A stretch of 64,000 nucleotides of DNA from Antrihabitans cavernicola (GTDB lineage Bacteria; Actinomycetota; Actinomycetes; Mycobacteriales; Mycobacteriaceae): contig NZ_VLNY01000002.1 in NCBI RefSeq assembly GCF_008297975.1, forward strand, positions 248,001 through 312,000. Reading direction: 5' to 3'. The translations under genes and the position numbers were made by a program. The notes beneath the pieces are model-generated. The model was given only the letters and a program-made list of their open reading frames with translations, had not been told where the DNA came from and ran no database searches. Of this stretch, positions 27,984 through 37,000 are shown in pieces. Numbering within the stretch: the first letter of the stretch is position 1; each line of letters begins with the position of its first letter.

Positions 27984-28814
27984 ATGACCACGAACCAAGC
28001 GATCACCGTCGGCGAGTACGTGTTCGACGTCGACATCAGCGGACCGGTCGATGCCGAAACCATCGTCCTTCTACACGGCTTTCCGGAATCGAAGGAGGCG
28101 TGGGGACCGCTGACGGACTCGTTGATCGAGGCCGGCTTCCGGGTTGTCGCGCCCAACCAGCGCGGCTACTCGCCCGGCGCACGACCTACCGATGTCGCCG
28201 CTTACGAGATCGAGCACCTGACCGCGGACATCATCGGGCTTCTCGATGCACTCGATCTGCCGAGCGCGCATCTGGTCGGCCACGACTGGGGTGCGATCGT
28301 CGCGTGGTTCGTCGCGGGCCGACATCCCGAGCGGGTTCGCACCCTGACCGCTGTGTCGATTCCGCATCCCGCTGCCTTCGGGTGGGCATTGGTGAACGAC
28401 CCGGATCAGAAGGAGCGATCGGGATACTTCACGCTGTTCCGCCAGGTCGGCAAGGCGGAGGACGTGCTCTTGGCCGACGACGCCCGCAGGCTCCGCACCA
28501 TGTTCGGTGCCACCATCGATGCCTCGTACGTCGAGCCGCATGTTCGCTTGCTCACCGAGCCGGGTGCGCTGACTGCGGCGCTGTCCTGGTACCGCGCAAT
28601 GACCAAGGACTTCGCGAACCTCGGGTCGATCGAGGTCCCGACCACGTACGTGTGGAGCACGGGCGACCTTGCCGTCAGCAGTGCCGCAGCCGCGAAATGC
28701 GGCGAATATGTCAGCGGCCCTTACGAAGTGGTGCAACTCGACGGCGTCAGTCATTGGATCCCCGAAGAGGGCACAGGGCGATTGTCAGAGGCTGTGCTCA
28801 ACCGGGCTCGCTAG
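27984..28814 (+). CDS. Epoxide-hydrolase-like alpha/beta hydrolase
   Basis: 276 residues. The oxyanion HGFP motif is in VLLHGFPESKEAWGP, and the nucleophile elbow LVGHDWGAIVAW carries Asp rather than Ser, as in epoxide hydrolases and haloalkane dehalogenases. The catalytic His is in QLDGVSHWIPEE. A cap region lies at about 135-205 (GYFTLFRQ...). Hydrolysis of an epoxide to a diol is most likely. It is convergent with the TetX-like monooxygenase gene (4-base overlap), which may be coincidental. Confidence 0.87.
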   Translation: MTTNQAITVGEYVFDVDISGPVDAETIVLLHGFPESKEAWGPLTDSLIEAGFRVVAPNQRGYSPGARPTDVAAYEIEHLTADIIGLLDALDLPSAHLVGHDWGAIVAWFVAGRHPERVRTLTAVSIPHPAAFGWALVNDPDQKERSGYFTLFRQVGKAEDVLLADDARRLRTMFGATIDASYVEPHVRLLTEPGALTAALSWYRAMTKDFANLGSIEVPTTYVWSTGDLAVSSAAAAKCGEYVSGPYEVVQLDGVSHWIPEEGTGRLSEAVLNRAR

Positions 28815-29950
28815 TCGTTCACGAACTCCGCCATCATGTCGATCAGCCCCTGCGGCGCATCGGCACGGAAGCAGATCTCGAGGCTTGCCGCCGATTCTGC
28901 CGCCGCAGCTTCACTGCGTGGAAACAGCGACGCCTCGTACTCGGCGAGTGCGGTTTCGACATCGTCGCGATGTCGCGCTATCGAGGCACCGAGCTCCGCG
29001 CCGTCGAGCATGGCGAGGTTCGCGCCCTCGCCGGCAAACGGCGACATCACGTGCGCCGCGTCGCCCAGCAGCGTGACTCCCGGAGTCCGTTCCCAGCGGT
29101 GGCCGACTGGTAGCGCATGGATGGGGCGGGGGACCAGCTCGCCGTCCGCGTCCCCGAGCAATGCTTGCAGGCTGGGGTCCCATCCGGAGAAGTGCTCCAG
29201 GACAGCGGCTTTCGCGGCGACCGTATCGCGGAAATCGATCTCGTCGTCGATCGACCAATCCGCAGGCACGACGAGTGCTGTGTAGATGTGCAGTGCGCCG
29301 TGATCGTTGTGCGCGAGAAAGCCCTTTCCCTCGCCCAGCGCGAACAGCATGCCCCCGCCGACGACCTCCGCGCTCTGTGGATGTTTGGTATCGACATCGA
29401 GAAGAGTGGACTCGACGAACGACAGTCCCGAATAGATCGGCACCGCGTCGGAGACCAGCGGGCGCACCTTGGACCACGCGCCGTCGGCGCCGATCAGCAG
29501 ATCGGTCGTGAATGCCTCGCCATCGGCAAGGGTCACCTCGTGCCTGCCGTCGCCGAGCGTGCGAACCGCGGTGACCTTCGATCCCCAGCGAATGGTCTCT
29601 GCAGGTATCGCGCCAAGAAGTATGTCGCGCAACGTACTTCGGTTGATCTCAGGGCGCTCGCCGTCCTTGCCGTCGTCGGACACGAGGAGGGTGGCGTTCT
29701 TGTCGAGGATACGCATGGCTTCGCCGCCAGGATGGATCTGTGCGTGAAACTCGTCGTACAGTCCGGCGGCCCGGATCGCCGCTTGGCCGGAATCCTCGTG
29801 CATGTCCAACATCCCGCCTTGATAGCGCGCGGTGGGCGATGCGTCCAAGTCGTATACGGCAGAGCCGATTCCATTGACGTGCAGTACTCGCGCCAGCGTG
29901 AGCCCGCCGAGTCCTGCGCCGATGATCGTGATGGCTTGATGTGTCGACAT
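28811..29950 (-). CDS. TetX-like FAD-dependent monooxygenase
   Basis: 379-residue flavoprotein hydroxylase. The FAD dinucleotide-binding GxGxxG is at about 9-14 (IIGAGLGGLTLARVL), followed by GGMLDMHEDSGQAAIRAAGL and RPEINRSTLRDILLGAIP, both strongly reminiscent of TetX, and GDAAHVMSPFAGEGANLAML near 295-315, which contacts the FAD ribityl chain. TetX enzymes hydroxylate tetracyclines; many actinobacterial relatives act on other aromatics, so resistance is only a possibility. The ATG is 23 bases downstream of the tetR-like gene on the same strand, indicating an operon controlled by that repressor. Confidence 0.88.
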   Translation of the reverse strand: MSTHQAITIIGAGLGGLTLARVLHVNGIGSAVYDLDASPTARYQGGMLDMHEDSGQAAIRAAGLYDEFHAQIHPGGEAMRILDKNATLLVSDDGKDGERPEINRSTLRDILLGAIPAETIRWGSKVTAVRTLGDGRHEVTLADGEAFTTDLLIGADGAWSKVRPLVSDAVPIYSGLSFVESTLLDVDTKHPQSAEVVGGGMLFALGEGKGFLAHNDHGALHIYTALVVPADWSIDDEIDFRDTVAAKAAVLEHFSGWDPSLQALLGDADGELVPRPIHALPVGHRWERTPGVTLLGDAAHVMSPFAGEGANLAMLDGAELGASIARHRDDVETALAEYEASLFPRSEAAAAESAASLEICFRADAPQGLIDMMAEFVND

Positions 29951-29973
29951 GTCGGAACCCCTTTCGGGAGTAG

Positions 29974-30624
29974 TCACTTTCGTGGTGTGTGCAGCGTCCC
30001 GTTGATCAAGACGCGAAATCCCCAGGCCAACCGCTCCTGGCCGGTGCCGGACAGCAATTCGGATCTGACCGCAACGATCCGCGGACGGTCCTGTTCGCGG
30101 ATCGCTGTCCGAAGTGCGTCGAAGTCGGTGGTGGCCGACGCATGCTCGGCCGCCGTAGCGGTGCCGAACTGCAGTAGCAGGTCGACAGCCCACGCGGCGC
30201 GCTCCGGCGCGATCCCGCCCTGGTGAAGCAAGGCGAGCAATGCCTCCAGCAGGTCCAGATAGTTGTCGCCCGACGGTCGCGCCACCAGTGCAGACTGCGC
30301 AAGGCCCGGATAGTCGAACAGCACGGCCGTGTACGACGTGAGAACCTCGATCAGTCGGGCGGACCAATCACCCTCGCCGTCAACCGGTTTCAGGTCGATG
30401 GAGCCGAGCAACTCGTCCAGGACTGCCGCGTGCAGCTCGGCCGTGTTGCTGACATATACGTACAGCGATGCCGGACCGGTATCCAACGCTTGCGCGAGAC
30501 GGCGCATCGTCACTCGATCCAGGCCCTCGGCGCGCATGATCTCGATCGCCGAATCGATGATGCCGGATCTCGTCAACGCTGGTTTGGCCGGACGTTCTCT
30601 GCGGCTTCGGGGTGCGGCGGGCAT
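29974..30624 (-). CDS. TetR-family repressor
   Basis: 216 residues. The N-terminal helix-turn-helix (about 17-60) reads RSGIIDSAIEIMRAEGLDRVTMRRLAQALDTGPASLYVYV, and the C-terminal ligand domain is of the type found beside actinobacterial flavin monooxygenases. The ATG at 30624 precedes the basic PAAPRSRRERPAKPA stretch; longer readings run into the operator and are not conserved. It is the first gene of the operon with the TetX-like enzyme, and its start lies 11 bases from a double palindrome that is its probable operator. Confidence 0.92.
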   Translation of the reverse strand: MPAAPRSRRERPAKPALTRSGIIDSAIEIMRAEGLDRVTMRRLAQALDTGPASLYVYVSNTAELHAAVLDELLGSIDLKPVDGEGDWSARLIEVLTSYTAVLFDYPGLAQSALVARPSGDNYLDLLEALLALLHQGGIAPERAAWAVDLLLQFGTATAAEHASATTDFDALRTAIREQDRPRIVAVRSELLSGTGQERLAWGFRVLINGTLHTPRK

Positions 30625-30634
30625 GATTCGAGTG

Positions 30635-30665
30635 TAACGAACATGTTCGTTACGAACAAGTTCGT
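30635..30665. promoter_or_regulatory. Double palindromic operator between tetR-like and photolyase genes
   Basis: The first element, TAACGAACATGTTCGTTA (30635-30652), is an 18-base perfect palindrome. The second, ACGAACAAGTTCGT (30652-30665), is an ACGAAC/GTTCGT inverted repeat with a 2-base centre. The two centres are 15 bases apart. It lies 11 bases from the repressor start and 35 bases from the photolyase GTG, well placed to control both divergent genes. Two similar sites on DNA suggest cooperative binding by two TetR dimers. Confidence 0.8.
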
Positions 30666-30699
30666 TTTGATGGCACCGCAAGATGGGTATGGATGAAAA

Positions 30700-32178
30700 G
30701 TGACGACGACGGCATTGTGGCTCTTCGGCGACCAGTTGGGCCCGCACTTTCATTCGACCGCTGAACACAGCGGTCGCGACGTGCTGATCGTCGAATCGGC
30801 AGCGGTGTTTCGCAGACGGCGGTTTCACCGGCAGAAAGTGCAGCTGGTCCTGTCCGGGATGCGCCACCTTGCCGAGGATCTCGGCGATCGAGCCACCTAC
30901 CTGCGCGCCGACACCTATCGGGAGGCTCTCGCGGAGTTCGGTCGACCTGTTCTGGTCTTCGAGCCCACCTCACATGCTGCCGCGGCATTCGTGGCGAAGC
31001 TGCACGACGAGGGGCTGGTCGAGGACGTGTTGCCGACTCCGATGTTCGCGCTGTCTCGTGCCGATTTCACCGATTGGGCCAAGGGGCGCAACCAGTTCCG
31101 CATGGAGACCTTCTACCGCGAGCAACGCCGCAGATTCGAAATTCTGATGGACGGCGAACAGCCCGTCGGTGGCCAATGGAATCTGGACGCCGAGAATCGG
31201 GAACCGCCACCCAAGGGACAATCGACCTTGGGTATCGAGCCGCCGTGGTGGCCCGACGAGGACGACATCGATCGCCAGGTTCGGCACGATATCGACGAGA
31301 TGAACCTCGACACCGTCGGTGCCGACGGGCCACGCCGATTTGCCGTGACAGCCGACGAGGCCGCGAAAGCCTTGGCGCACTTCATCGAACACCGGCTCGA
31401 TACCTTCGGCCCGTACGAAGATGCCGTGCTCGCCGACGACTGGACCATGGCGCACTCGTTGCTGTCGGTTCCGCTGAACCTCGGCGTTCTGCACCCGCTG
31501 GATGTGGTCTACGCCGCCGAACAGGCACATCGCGACGGCGCGTCGTTGGCCGCTGTCGAAGGCTTCATCCGGCAGGTGATCGGATGGCGGGAATACGTGT
31601 GGCACCTGTACTGGCACCTCGGTCCCGACTATCGAGACAACAACCAATTGGACGCGCACACAACGCTTCCCGACTGGTTCACCGATCTGGATTCCGACCA
31701 CGTCGACGCGGCCTGCCTGTCGCAGACGTTGCGCGATCTGCACGAGCACGGCTGGGTGCATCACATTCCGCGACTGATGATCCTCGGAAACCACGCCTTG
31801 CAACGCGGATACGACCCCGCGGCGCTGACCGATTGGTTCGCCACGGTATTTGTCGATGGCTTTGCCTGGGTGATGCCGGTGAACGTGATCGGGATGAGTC
31901 AGCATGCCGATGGTGGGCTGATCGCGACGAAACCGTATGCATCCGGTGGTGCGTACCTCCATCGTATGACCGACTACTGCGGCGACTGCTCCTACAACCC
32001 GAAGAAGCGGCTCGACGAGGATGCGTGCCCGTTCACTGCCGGGTACTGGGCCTTCGTTCATCGGCATCGCGCGCGCCTGGCCGCCAACAACCGGACGGCC
32101 CGGCAGGTGTCGTCGATGAACAGGCTTCGCGATCTCGACGACGTCCTCGAGCAGGAGGCCCGGCGGACCCAGTTCTGA
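30700..32178 (+). CDS. Iron-sulfur bacterial cryptochrome/photolyase (FeS-BCP, PhrB-like)
   Basis: 492-residue flavoprotein of the deoxyribodipyrimidine-photolyase-related family. The N-terminus (ALWLFGDQLGP) is the antenna domain; the C-terminal FAD domain has RQVIGWREYVWHLYW and MPVNVIGMSQHADGG. Four cysteines, C339, C427, C430 and C443, have the same spacing (88, 3, 13) as the [4Fe-4S] ligands of Agrobacterium PhrB. Light-driven repair of (6-4) photoproducts, or a cryptochrome-like sensor role, is expected. The start is a GTG; a TGA lies two codons upstream in frame, so no earlier start exists. It is divergent from the TetR operon. Confidence 0.93.
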   Translation: MTTTALWLFGDQLGPHFHSTAEHSGRDVLIVESAAVFRRRRFHRQKVQLVLSGMRHLAEDLGDRATYLRADTYREALAEFGRPVLVFEPTSHAAAAFVAKLHDEGLVEDVLPTPMFALSRADFTDWAKGRNQFRMETFYREQRRRFEILMDGEQPVGGQWNLDAENREPPPKGQSTLGIEPPWWPDEDDIDRQVRHDIDEMNLDTVGADGPRRFAVTADEAAKALAHFIEHRLDTFGPYEDAVLADDWTMAHSLLSVPLNLGVLHPLDVVYAAEQAHRDGASLAAVEGFIRQVIGWREYVWHLYWHLGPDYRDNNQLDAHTTLPDWFTDLDSDHVDAACLSQTLRDLHEHGWVHHIPRLMILGNHALQRGYDPAALTDWFATVFVDGFAWVMPVNVIGMSQHADGGLIATKPYASGGAYLHRMTDYCGDCSYNPKKRLDEDACPFTAGYWAFVHRHRARLAANNRTARQVSSMNRLRDLDDVLEQEARRTQF

Positions 32179-32203
32179 TCAACCCAGTTCTGATCAACCC
32201 AGT
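32167..32203. repeat. 15-base tandem duplication across two stop codons
   Basis: ACCCAGTTCTGATCA occurs at 32167-32181 and again at 32182-32196, followed by a third partial copy (ACCCAGT). The first copy contains the TGA of the photolyase gene (32176-32178); the second contains the reverse-strand stop of the convergent small gene (32194-32196). It looks like a recent slippage duplication. Confidence 0.85.
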
Positions 32204-32463
32204 GAATCGGCTTCCTGGTTTGCTCCTGTCAGTACGCCCAACTCTGCGGCGATCAACGCGAGGCCCGCGATGCTGATCTCGTCCGATTGTGCAAGGGCGG
32301 CGAGGGCGCCATGCATCTCGTGCCAACCGACATCCTTCGGTTCACCCACGAAGCGGACATCGTTTTCGATGTCGCCCAAGTATTTGCCGATAGCAACGAT
32401 CAATTCAACGCGGTTACCGAGTGGGGCGGGCTGCTCGTCGGGGTGATATTCGAAATCGGGCAT
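32194..32463 (-). CDS. Conserved small protein of unknown function
   Basis: 89 residues from an ATG at 32463 (MPDFEYHPDEQPAPLGNRVELIV); a further ATG nine codons upstream (32490) is also possible. The protein is acidic and mostly helical, with EIGKYLGD-like IVAIGKYLGDIENDV, a central VGEPKDVGWHEMHGALAAL and a hydrophobic C-terminal helix ISIAGLALIAAELGVL. No known motif was recognised. It faces the photolyase gene tail to tail, 15 bases apart. Codon usage is normal for the window, so it is probably a real gene. Confidence 0.6.
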   Translation of the reverse strand: MPDFEYHPDEQPAPLGNRVELIVAIGKYLGDIENDVRFVGEPKDVGWHEMHGALAALAQSDEISIAGLALIAAELGVLTGANQEADSLG

Positions 32464-32675
32464 CGCTGGGTGCGTCCTGTTCTTTTCCATGGAGACGGTC
32501 TGCTCAGCCCTGCGAATTTCGTATTCTCAAAGCTCCAAAGATGATCATGTAACAGCTGCGGCGTCGTGGTCGAATCCGTTCAACTGTTGGTTAACTCACT
32601 ATTTGCGATGCGGGTGACATGGCTCGCTCGTCAGCGCAAGACGGGAATAACCACTGGTGGACTACAGTGCGAATC

Positions 32676-34052
32676 GTGGCTTACTTCACGTTCCGGGCAA
32701 GCCCGTTTGCGCCGCGGATGGCCCCACGTGACGCACAGATGCTGTGGCTTTCCGAGCGGGTTCCGAGTGATCAGTTCCTTTTGTTCGCATTTGCAAATGC
32801 CACCGAATCGGCCGCCGAACTCGAACAATTCGTGATCGGTCGAGCTCGACGAATCGACGACCTGGGTATTCGGGTGTCGACCGTGCCCGGCAATCTCGAC
32901 TTTCCGTATTGGGCGCCGCACGATCCCGGCCCCGACCAAGTCGTCGAACACGAGTTGGCCGATTCGACGTGGACGGGTCTCACCGCCGCCGTCGCCGACC
33001 TGTTCGGCGACCCGCTCGACACCAGCGTGAGTCCGTGGCGGCTGCACATCTTCTGCGACGTGGTGGGCGCTCCTGGTTGCAACGGTGCCGCTGTGGTCGC
33101 CGTTCTGCAGATATCGCACGCCCTTGCCGATGGGCGACGCGCGTCGGCGATCGCCAGGGCGCTGTTCGGGTCCGACGAGCCTGCGCCGATGTCGGGTCGC
33201 CGTCCCGCCGCACCACCTGCCGCCATCGCCGCCGCGCTGGGGGCCGTCCGGCTGCCGATCCGTACCGGTCACACGTTGGTTCGCGGTATCGGTGCCTACA
33301 GTGCACAGCGCGAACTGGCCCGTCTCGTCGATGCGGGAGAGCTGCCTCCGGAGAACCCTGGCCTCGAACTCGCGCCCCTCAATGCCGATCCAGGGCCCGC
33401 GCGGGTTCGCATGATCATCTGCTCGTCGACGGACCTGCGCGCCCCTGGAATCACGGTGACCGTTTCTGTGTTGACCGCGATCTCGTCGGCGCTCGCCGCG
33501 TTTCTTAGCTCCTCAGGTCGACTCGGCGCCGAAGTCACCGTTGCCATGGACTCCGACACCGGCGCACGCAACAACTTCCGCAACGTCGGAGTCGACCTGT
33601 TTCCCGACGAATCCAACCTTCTGACCCGTGCGCACCTGATTTCGGACGCCCTCGAGCAACGCCGACTTCGCGCCCGCCATCCGGCAGCTACCGCCCAGGG
33701 CAAGGTGACTCGCGCGTTGCCGGCGCCGATGCTGCGTGCCGAAATTGCCGGATATCCACTCGACCAGGTTCCGCCGACCGTGAGTGGCAACACCGTCGTG
33801 TCCAGTGTGTTCCGCGGTGCAGCCGACTTGCGACTCGCCGGAGGGTCGGTGCAATTCACGGCCGGATTTCCCGCCCTGTCTTCGGTGATGGGGCTCACGC
33901 ACGGCGTGCATGGGATCGGCGACACCGTGACCGTATCCATCACCGCTGGTCAGGTGGTTCTTCCCGATATCGATCGGTACGAGCAGCTGCTTCGAGGCGC
34001 GCTGACCGACGTGGCACAGGCATTGCGCATGGCCCCGAAATCGGGGGCATGA
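32676..34052 (+). CDS. Wax-ester-synthase/DGAT-like acyltransferase domain protein
   Basis: 458 residues from a GTG at 32676 (an ATG at 32718 is possible). The condensation-superfamily active-site motif is present as SHALADG (147-153) in place of HHxxxDG; the second, catalytic His H148 and D152-G153 are kept. The C-terminal domain has NNFRNVGVDLFPDE and FPALSSVMGLTHGVHGIGDTVTVSI, as in WS/DGAT C-terminal (DUF1298-like) domains. Classical family members transfer acyl-CoA to diacylglycerol or fatty alcohols. The stop overlaps the start of the arabinosyltransferase (ATGA), which suggests an envelope-lipid role rather than bulk storage. Confidence 0.8.
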   Translation: MAYFTFRASPFAPRMAPRDAQMLWLSERVPSDQFLLFAFANATESAAELEQFVIGRARRIDDLGIRVSTVPGNLDFPYWAPHDPGPDQVVEHELADSTWTGLTAAVADLFGDPLDTSVSPWRLHIFCDVVGAPGCNGAAVVAVLQISHALADGRRASAIARALFGSDEPAPMSGRRPAAPPAAIAAALGAVRLPIRTGHTLVRGIGAYSAQRELARLVDAGELPPENPGLELAPLNADPGPARVRMIICSSTDLRAPGITVTVSVLTAISSALAAFLSSSGRLGAEVTVAMDSDTGARNNFRNVGVDLFPDESNLLTRAHLISDALEQRRLRARHPAATAQGKVTRALPAPMLRAEIAGYPLDQVPPTVSGNTVVSSVFRGAADLRLAGGSVQFTAGFPALSSVMGLTHGVHGIGDTVTVSITAGQVVLPDIDRYEQLLRGALTDVAQALRMAPKSGA

Positions 34053-37000
34053 TTGCCGACGCGAAGGATTCTCAGGTCGGTCCGCTAGCATCCCGAGACG
34101 TGGTTGACAGCGATGTACGGACGGTTCCGCCGGCTGGTAAAGGTCCGACGACCGATCCGAACAGTCAGGAATCTCCCTCGCGGCGACGCACTTATCGCAT
34201 CGCCGCGGTTGTCACAGCCGTTCTCGGGATCCTGCTGACCATTGCGACTCCGCTGCTTCCGGTCGATCAGCAACAGTCGAGCATTACATGGCCGCAAGGC
34301 GGCAGCACCCGCGCGATCGACGTACCGCTCGTCTCGTACTCGCCGGTGACGTTCGACGCGACTATTCCATGCTCGGCGGTAGGCGATCTGGCCGGTGCGA
34401 ACGGCGGCATCCTGATGTCGACATCCCCGCAAGGCGCACCGAATGCAGAGAAGTACGGTCTGGTCGCCAAGGTCACCGCGGCGTCGTCGCCCGGTGGCGC
34501 TCGGCTGGAGGTCGTGCAACGCGAACGCACGCTCCTGGCACAGTCGGTCGACGCATTGCCGCCCAACTGCTCGGTCGTCATCGATTCCAACCCGACGCGA
34601 TCGTCCGTCGAACTGACCGGTTCCGGCACTCCGGCGACCGTCTTCGAAGGTGACCTGCGCCCGCAGGTCGTGGGCATCTTCAGCGATATCAAGGGTGCGC
34701 CGCCAGCCGGCCTGCAGGTGCGCTCAGAACTCGACTCGCGCTTTTCGAGCACGCCGACGACGCTGAAGTTGCTCGCGATGATCATCGGGTCGATCATGAC
34801 CGTGCTGTCGTTCATTGCGCTGCATCTGCTCGACAACAGCGACGGTCGCCGATCGCGCCGGTTCTTGCCCAACAAGTGGTGGGCGCTCGGCCGCGTCGAC
34901 GTTGTCGTGATCGGCACCCTGATCCTGTGGCACTTCATCGGCGCCACCACTGCCGACGACGGCTATCAGTACGGCATGGCCAAGGCGGCGCACCAGTCCG
35001 GCTACATGGGCAACTACTTCCGCTACTGGGGAGTTCCGGAGTCGCCCGTCGGCACGCCGTACTACGACGCGTTCGGTGTGCTCTCGCGTATCACGACCGC
35101 GAGTCCGTTCGTCCGACTGATCGCACTCGCCTGCGGAATCGTCGCGTGGCTGGTGATCAGCAGGGAAGTGGTTCCGCGACTCGGTGCGCGCATTCGCGAG
35201 AACCGGGTGGCGATTTGGACCGGCGCCCTTGTCTTCCTTGCCTTCTGGTTGCCGTACAACAACGGGCTGCGCCCCGAACCCGCGGTCGCTCTCGGTGTGC
35301 TGCTCACCTGGTGCTCGGTGGAGCGTGCGATCGCGACCCGACGCCTGCTACCCGCTGCGATCGCCATCTTGATCGCCGGCTTCACTGTGACCTGCGGGCC
35401 GTCCGGAATCATCTGTTTCGCCGCGCTGCTCGCCGGGCTTCGTCCGATCGTGCAGATCTGGGTGGCGCGCGGTAAGAAGCTGGGCTACCTGTCACAGCTG
35501 CTGCCGGTCATCGCGGCGGGCACCGTGATTCTGGTGCCTGCGTTCGCCGACCAGACCCTTGCCGTGGTGCGCGAGATGAACCGGGTCCACGTGATCGCGG
35601 GGCCCAGCGTGCCGTGGTTCGAGGAATACCTGCGCTACCAGTACCTGCTGAACATCTCGCCGGACGGATCGCTGTCGCGTCGCTTCGGTGTGTTCGTGAT
35701 GATCCTGAGCCTGGCGGTGTGCATCGTCGTGATGCTCCGCCGCAACGGCAAGATCCCCGGAATCGCGTCCGGTCCCGCTCGTCGCATCATCGGAATCACC
35801 ATCGGCGCAATGGTGTTGATGATGTTCACGCCGACCAAGTGGACACATCACTTCGGTATCTACGCCGGCCTCGCCGGCTCGCTGGCAGTTGTGACAGCGG
35901 TGGCGGTGAGTGCGGTGGCATTGCGTTCGCGGCGCAATCGCGCGTTGTTCGCTGCCGCGATTCTGTTCTTGCTTGCCATGTGCTTCACCAGTTCCAACGG
36001 CTGGTGGTACGTGACCAGTTGGGGAGTTCCGTTCTGGGACAAGCCGATCATGATCGCCGGGCTGGGTGCGTCGACCATCTTCCTCGGGCTGACGATGCTG
36101 ATGCTCGCTGTCGCCGTTTGGTTCCATTTGCGGGAGCCGTACACCGGTGGCCCCACGTTCCCGAAGAGCAGGTGGTGGGCGCTGCCGCCGCTCACCATCG
36201 CGGCAGCGGGAATGGTGCTGTTGGAAGTGCTGTCGATGGCGAAAGGCGCTGTTGCCCAATACCCGTCGTTCTCACTGGCGAAGTCCAACTTCGATGCCCT
36301 CGCAGGCAACGCCTGTGGTCTGGCGCCGTACGTCCAGCTGGAAACGGACCCGAACAAGTCGATGCTGCAACCGCTCACCGGCGATGCAAGCGCGGCTCTC
36401 GCAGGCACGAGCAGCGGCTTCACGCCGGACGGTGTGGCTGGCGACCTGACAGCAGACGAGGAAACATCTGCCGCGAGCGGCACGGCCAACTCGGTGGACA
36501 CCGGAGATCAGAAGAGCACCACCACCAGTTCGGCCGGAACCGGCGGCGGCGCAGGACAAGTCGGCATCAACGGCAGCAACGTGGCGTTGCCGTTCGGCCT
36601 GTCGCCGCAGACGACGCCGGTGCTGGGTAGCTACCAGTCGGGGGAGCAGTCCGCGGCATCGCTGACAAGTGGTTGGTACGGGCTGCCCGGCGCGTCCGGT
36701 GGCGCGCGCGGTGACCTGATCTCGATCGCGGTCGCGGGACGCGTACGGTCCGTGGATCACGACGGAATCGTCACCGACGGACCGGTTCTGCAAGTCGAGT
36801 ACGGAACCAAGAACCCTGACGGTTCGGTGGCGCCCAAGGGTCGTGTGACTCCCATCGACATCGGTCCCGCACCGTCCTGGCGCAACCTGCGCGTTCCGAT
36901 GGATCAGATCCCGGCAAGCTCCGACGTCGTCCGACTGGTGGTATCCGATCAGAACGCCAACCCTGATCAATGGATAGCGGTGACACCGCCGCGCGTTCCG

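Noticed and set aside
28071-28754. Reverse-strand frame inside the epoxide-hydrolase-like gene
   Set aside because: Shadow frame with no ribosome site or family motif.
30635-30652. CGAAC/GTTCG palindrome upstream of the TetR gene as an SOS box for the photolyase
   Set aside because: The half-sites are separated by 2 bases, not the 4 required by LexA, and a matching second palindrome fits a TetR operator better.
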